Source of the DNA: Flavobacteriales bacterium UBA7666
GTDB lineage: Bacteria; Bacteroidota; Bacteroidia; Flavobacteriales_D; Crocinitomicaceae
DNA length: 64,000 bases
Assembly (NCBI GenBank): GCA_002483265.1
Contig: DLHO01000025.1
Coordinates: 186,001 to 250,000 of the forward strand
Direction: 5' to 3'
Shown here piece by piece: positions 60,026 to 64,000 of this stretch. Numbering within the stretch: the first letter of the stretch is position 1; each line of letters begins with the position of its first letter. The notes beneath the pieces were generated by a model. That model had not been told where the DNA came from. It worked only from the letters and a program-made list of their open reading frames with translations, and searched no databases. A program made the position numbers and the translations under genes.

Positions 60026-60728
60026 TCCAAACGAAGCCAAGCGCTATGCGAAACAAACCATTTTGGATGAGGTTGGACTGATTGGTCAGGTGAAACTCAA
60101 AAATGCACGCGTTGTTGTTATTGGAGCCGGTGGCTTGGGTTGTCCGATTATTCAATACTTATCTGCTTGCGGAATAGGAACCATCGGGATTGTGGATTTT
60201 GATGTGATTGAGCATTCAAATTTGCACAGACAAGTTTTATACACGCCTCAGGATGTTGGTAGGAAGAAAGCCGAGGTTGCAAAGGAAAAAGCATTGGCTC
60301 AAAATCCGGATACGATCATAGAAGTTTTTGATTGTGCTCTCAGCGAAGATAATGCGGAGTTTATCCTTTCTCAATTCGATTTGGTGATCGACGGCTGTGA
60401 TAATTTCCTGACCCGATATATCGTAAACGATACCTGTGTTGAACTTGAAAAACCGTTGGTTTATGGAAGTATTCTCGGTTTTCAGGGACAATTGGCAGTT
60501 TTTAATTTTCAGGGAAGTAAAAACCTGAGAGATTTGTTTCCGGAACCTCCAAATGCAGAAGATGTTCCCAATTGCTCCGATAATGGTGTTTTAGGAGTCG
60601 TTCCCGGTGTGATAGGAACTTTAATGGCAAACGAAGCATTGAAATGTATTCTCGGGCTTGAAATCAATCTCAATACTTTTCATGTTTTTGATTTGCTAAG
60701 TCTTGAAATGACGAAGTTGAGATTTTAA
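60018..60728 (+). CDS. thiF: ThiF-type adenylyltransferase without zinc cysteines
   Basis: 236 residues, E1-like fold. VVVIGAGGLGCPIIQYLSAC, GIVDFDVIEHSNLHRQVLY, VGRKKAEVAKEKA and DGCDNFLTRYIVNDTC form the ATP and adenylation site; NCSDNGVLGVVPGVIGTLMA holds the conserved Cys region. The CxxC pairs that bind zinc in E. coli ThiF and MoeB are missing: the usual CYRCLFPEPP is NLRDLFPEPP, and there is no C-terminal CxxC. It should adenylate the ThiS Gly-Gly end. It is the last thi gene; the 215 bp after it show no terminator. Confidence 0.88.
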   Translation: MFSPNEAKRYAKQTILDEVGLIGQVKLKNARVVVIGAGGLGCPIIQYLSACGIGTIGIVDFDVIEHSNLHRQVLYTPQDVGRKKAEVAKEKALAQNPDTIIEVFDCALSEDNAEFILSQFDLVIDGCDNFLTRYIVNDTCVELEKPLVYGSILGFQGQLAVFNFQGSKNLRDLFPEPPNAEDVPNCSDNGVLGVVPGVIGTLMANEALKCILGLEINLNTFHVFDLLSLEMTKLRF

Positions 60729-60943
60729 GTCTACCAGTGGTGGGGAAGACCGAATGGCTCTTTTCAGGAGGTTCATGTTTTTGTATTAAGTCGAAGAACG
60801 AGTAAAATGGGGGAGATTCGGAGGTAGTGGTTTTTCATGCACACCCTTGTCTGTAGCTAAATTTTCTTCTTCTCCCCCTTGCGGTTAACTTCTCAAAATA
60901 CTTTCTCCTTATCGATTTGTTGTTCTTGTTGCACCTATTAAAC

Positions 60944-63928
60944 CTATTGAACAATGATTCTGATCTCTCTACCTTGCTCTGTTCGGATTGTATAAACCCC
61001 TTTTGCAAAATCATCCATCTGAATGGTTGAGAATTGGCCTGTTTCTCTGCGTAAGATCAATCTTCCAGATATATCAAAAAATTCAATAACGTGGTTCCCT
61101 TTTTTGTCAAATGAAAGGTAAAGGTCACCGTTTACCGGATTGGGATAAGCTATGAAATCATCTTCTTGGTCCAGATTAACGGAGCGGATTCCCAGAGAAT
61201 TAACCGCCCCGTTATTGTCTGTTTGTATCAGCCTGTAATAATTAACTCCGTTAAAAGGAGAAAAATCAGTCAGCTCATAGGTATTTGTTTCTGTAGTTGT
61301 TCCGGCGCCATCCATAGATCCCAAGGAAACCCAGGAAGATGCGTTCTGGCTTTTTTCAATAGTATAATAATCACAGTTGAATTCTGATTCCGTTACCCAT
61401 GTCAGATCTACGGTACGGGATGTATTCAGTTCGGCTTTAAATTCTGTTATTTCAACAGGCAGAGGAGTCAGTGACGTGATGGAAGCCAGTGTAAAGAATG
61501 GTGTTGCGCTGCTGATCGTCACCCCGGAAAATTCCACACGACTTCCATTAATAACAGCACCTGAATAGATCGTTGCATTGGTCCAGTCAACGCCATCATT
61601 GTCAACAAGTAACCGTAGGTTAGAAACCGGCGTGAAGGCAACAAGCATACTTGTTTCATAACCCACCGTAACACTTTGTGCAAAATTAGTGAGCTGTCCT
61701 TTCCAGACACGCTCGATGTGACCGTAAATACCTGCCGGTAAATTTGCAAAACACACAGGATTTGTAGTGATTTGATTCGCAAGACCGTTATTTCCCCAGA
61801 TGAGAAATGACTGATCTGAACTGAAGCTATTGGCATTGGTTGCATTGCTGCTTGCGATTGACACAAGCCCAACAGTTACGGGTTCATTGTTGTTTACACT
61901 GATAGATTGTTTCTGGATGAGCGCAGAAGCATCATCACGCCCGATTCCGGCAATATCCCTGTTGAAACCGCTATTGGTAGTCTTATTCCAGGTTGTTGTA
62001 CCGGTAGAGGAAATGTAATTATATGCAGCTCCCGTATTGGTGTTTCCACCACGAGTAAGCCCATACTTGATAGCGAGGTAACTTTCTATTTTATTCAGGT
62101 TTGCCGCAGAGGGAGTTGACGAATAAAGGATCACTTCACTGATATTCGCATCCGTATCTTCTCCACCGGAGTTGTTACGACCCATGTACAGACCGCTACT
62201 GATACTCGGTGAATACGTAATATCGTTGGAATTGGATGCTGTTAATACTACTGAATTTTTGCGTGTGAGCATTGTTGCACCGCTACCTGTTACAGTAGTC
62301 ATACAGGCGCTTGAACCGGAGTATTCGGTAGGTGCTACCCAGTCAAATGTCCAACCATTTATACTTGCGTCAGAAGATTGTGCCCGAAAACCTGGCTTAA
62401 ACTGATGTCGGTAAGCAGATAAATTGGATGTGTAAGTCATACCTGTGAAATCGTCGACACTGTTATCGCTGACAATAAAATAGCTGCCTGATGAGGTCAT
62501 TAGGTCGGTCGCAGTGGAAGCGTTTCCCAGCATAGTATTGGATGCAGCTACGAAATCGATTCGGGGATTGTAATTGAATAATCGCGGACTTGTTGCACCT
62601 GAAATAACTCCTGGCTGCTGTGCTGCAGTTCCTTGTGTGATCGGCCATGTTCCCGCAGAACCTGCAGAACTGTTCCAGGATGAAACACCTGTTCCCATGG
62701 TGATACTGGACGTATTGTCCGACTTATACCAAACGCTCAGTCCGGATGAAACACCACCTGGTGACCCGGCACAGGCAACAATTGATCTTGAACCGGCCGG
62801 ATTTGTAACTGTTGGAGTTCTTACGATTCCTACAGTCAAACTAGTACATTGTGCATCGACGACATTACCAATAGTGGAAGTGGCATTATTCATGTCGTAA
62901 GCAATCCAGAAATAATTGGTTCCTGAATTCAATACCTGACTTCCGTTTACCGTTATTGCCCCGGAAGCGACCGTAGTTCCAGCACCATCAAATGGAGAAC
63001 TTGACGAAAAGGTGCCGGAATTTCCGGTATAGTATACATGAATAAGGGAAACATCATTGGTATTGGTTCCCGGAATTGTAGATCCGGTCATGTTGAATAT
63101 GATTTGTGTCAATGACAACGGACCGGTGCAGCCGGAAGTCACAATTTCTAAGCGAAGTATATCTTGCGCTGCATTGCATTTCTCTACTCCATTAGTGGAA
63201 GACTGAATGGATGTACTGGAAACATAGGACATCGCAGCCGGTGTAAACGTATAGGTTTGTGCTACGGCGGGTTTTACAGTTCCTGCAAATCTGCAGGTTG
63301 CGGCATTTGTCCCTCCGGCAGCAGTGGTACTCCAGTTGGTTGTTGTTGTGCGGTTGTTGAAATCCGCATTGGTCAACCCCCGGATACCTACTTGTATTTC
63401 AGGTGTTGTTGCTGCATTCGCAGTAATAGTACCACCATATACAATGCGGACAACATTTGTTGCATAGTTCAGACGTACTTGGCAGGTAATCCGTTCACCG
63501 GTTATTCCGAAACGTCGTACATCTCTCCATTGAACAACATATTCGCTGGAAGCAGTTAGGTCTTGGACACGAACTTCAGGCGTACCCGTAGTTGCTTCCT
63601 GTAAATCCACTCCAAATGCGGAAACGATCCCGGAACCATCTGACGAGCTGATAGGGGTGTAAGTATTTGCAGCCGGAGCAGACCCAAATGAAATAAAACC
63701 GTTGGAAGAAACATAGAGTTGAGTATAAGCGATACAATTGAAGGTAAAGGAAGGAATTGTAATAGCGCTGGATGCATTGTCGTCAAATGCAGTGGACCAC
63801 AAAACTGTTCCTCCTGTCAAATTCGTAAAAGTTCCGGCGGATTGAACCACTGTATTCGAACTTACCTGTCCGAAAACAGGAAAACCCAAAAAGGAAACCA
63901 ACGCAAGGGTAATGATTTGAAATTTCAT
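60944..63928 (-). CDS. large T9SS-secreted multidomain protein
   Basis: 994 residues. Signal peptide MKFQIITLALVSFLGFPVFGQ; a beta-sandwich with choice-of-anchor-like features (FDDNASSAITIPSFTFNCIA); a BNR-associated N-terminal-type domain (about 253-385, ILRLEIVTSGCTGPLSLTQI); a lectin-like region (about 395-600, LSVWYKSDNTSSI); a DUF8202-type part (about 600-720, NKIESYLAIKYGLTRG, NRDIAGIGRDDASAL); a ELNTSRTVDLTWVTESEFN domain (about 835-920); and a T9SS type A sorting domain (last 71 residues, AYPNPVNGDLYLS, KGVYTIRTEQG). It should be exposed on the cell surface. The ligand is unknown. It is convergent with thiF. Confidence 0.85.
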   Translation of the reverse strand: MKFQIITLALVSFLGFPVFGQVSSNTVVQSAGTFTNLTGGTVLWSTAFDDNASSAITIPSFTFNCIAYTQLYVSSNGFISFGSAPAANTYTPISSSDGSGIVSAFGVDLQEATTGTPEVRVQDLTASSEYVVQWRDVRRFGITGERITCQVRLNYATNVVRIVYGGTITANAATTPEIQVGIRGLTNADFNNRTTTTNWSTTAAGGTNAATCRFAGTVKPAVAQTYTFTPAAMSYVSSTSIQSSTNGVEKCNAAQDILRLEIVTSGCTGPLSLTQIIFNMTGSTIPGTNTNDVSLIHVYYTGNSGTFSSSSPFDGAGTTVASGAITVNGSQVLNSGTNYFWIAYDMNNATSTIGNVVDAQCTSLTVGIVRTPTVTNPAGSRSIVACAGSPGGVSSGLSVWYKSDNTSSITMGTGVSSWNSSAGSAGTWPITQGTAAQQPGVISGATSPRLFNYNPRIDFVAASNTMLGNASTATDLMTSSGSYFIVSDNSVDDFTGMTYTSNLSAYRHQFKPGFRAQSSDASINGWTFDWVAPTEYSGSSACMTTVTGSGATMLTRKNSVVLTASNSNDITYSPSISSGLYMGRNNSGGEDTDANISEVILYSSTPSAANLNKIESYLAIKYGLTRGGNTNTGAAYNYISSTGTTTWNKTTNSGFNRDIAGIGRDDASALIQKQSISVNNNEPVTVGLVSIASSNATNANSFSSDQSFLIWGNNGLANQITTNPVCFANLPAGIYGHIERVWKGQLTNFAQSVTVGYETSMLVAFTPVSNLRLLVDNDGVDWTNATIYSGAVINGSRVEFSGVTISSATPFFTLASITSLTPLPVEITEFKAELNTSRTVDLTWVTESEFNCDYYTIEKSQNASSWVSLGSMDGAGTTTETNTYELTDFSPFNGVNYYRLIQTDNNGAVNSLGIRSVNLDQEDDFIAYPNPVNGDLYLSFDKKGNHVIEFFDISGRLILRRETGQFSTIQMDDFAKGVYTIRTEQGREIRIIVQ

Positions 63929-64000
63929 AAGTTAAATTGTAGTTTTCAGCAAAACAAAGTCATCTGATGAAAAGAACCTACTTATTTAGTCCGACAAAAC

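Noticed and set aside
60729..60943. Small gene or RNA in the gap between thiF and the T9SS gene
   Set aside because: No coding potential, no tRNA-like fold and only a weak gggggaga/tctccccc complementarity.

Overview
The window is a low-GC, gene-dense chromosomal segment of a Bacteroidota bacterium. The best fit is Flavobacteriales, near Crocinitomicaceae/Fluviicola; this is inferred from gene content, with no 16S present. The markers are three secreted proteins with type IX secretion (T9SS) C-terminal sorting domains, a PorT homologue, many lipoproteins with Cys-Lys-Lys-Lys after the lipobox, an imelysin/DUF4856/HTTM operon, and TAnnTTTG-type promoter elements. No phage, transposase, CRISPR array, tRNA or rRNA gene was seen.

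Layout. 1-2.4 kb: minus-strand iron-uptake-type operon (DUF4856, imelysin-like, and an HTTM protein cut by the window edge). 2.4-5.4 kb: sugar kinase, SiaC-like protein, OmpH-like lipoprotein, DUF4924. 5.4-9.6 kb: GH25 lysozyme, small outer-membrane protein, GT39-type glycosyltransferase, 3-hydroxybutyryl-CoA dehydrogenase. 9.6-17.2 kb: two T9SS-secreted proteins, one of 1700 residues with a long glycine-rich repeat region, flanking a RhiA-like protein. 17.2-29.1 kb: accessory stretch of poorly characterised proteins (split PLD-like membrane protein, TonB-CTD protein, WG-like repeat protein, lipoprotein, NYN-LOTUS protein, Reg_prop propeller) with many dispersed repeats. 29.6-38 kb: housekeeping genes (aspartate aminotransferase, heptose kinase, MenG/UbiE, PorT, FAD oxidoreductase, two TPR proteins, RNA methyltransferase). 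38-48.6 kb: BamA/TamA-like protein, fbaA-accD, HutD, rpsO, pnp. 48.6-53.6 kb: two related lipoproteins, a SIMPL-like protein, diacylglycerol kinase, DUF1361, a large TPR protein. 53.7-60.7 kb: complete thiamine operon thiS-thiC-tenI/thiE-thiD-thiE-thiG-thiH-thiF behind a TPP riboswitch. 60.9-63.9 kb: a third T9SS-secreted protein, convergent with the thi operon.

The thi genes make HMP-PP (ThiC, ThiD), the thiazole (ThiS, ThiF, ThiG, ThiH, TenI-like) and join them (ThiE), with TPP feedback through the riboswitch. PorT should help export the sorting-domain proteins encoded here.

The most notable unexplained signal is the density and variety of small intergenic repeats. There are at least seven types: several palindromic families, 10-bp and 11-bp phased arrays, AT-rich inverted elements, and one concentric hairpin of about 125 bp. 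One palindrome forms the C-terminal codons of a thi gene, and others sit in several thi operon junctions. No clearly novel multi-gene system was identified.
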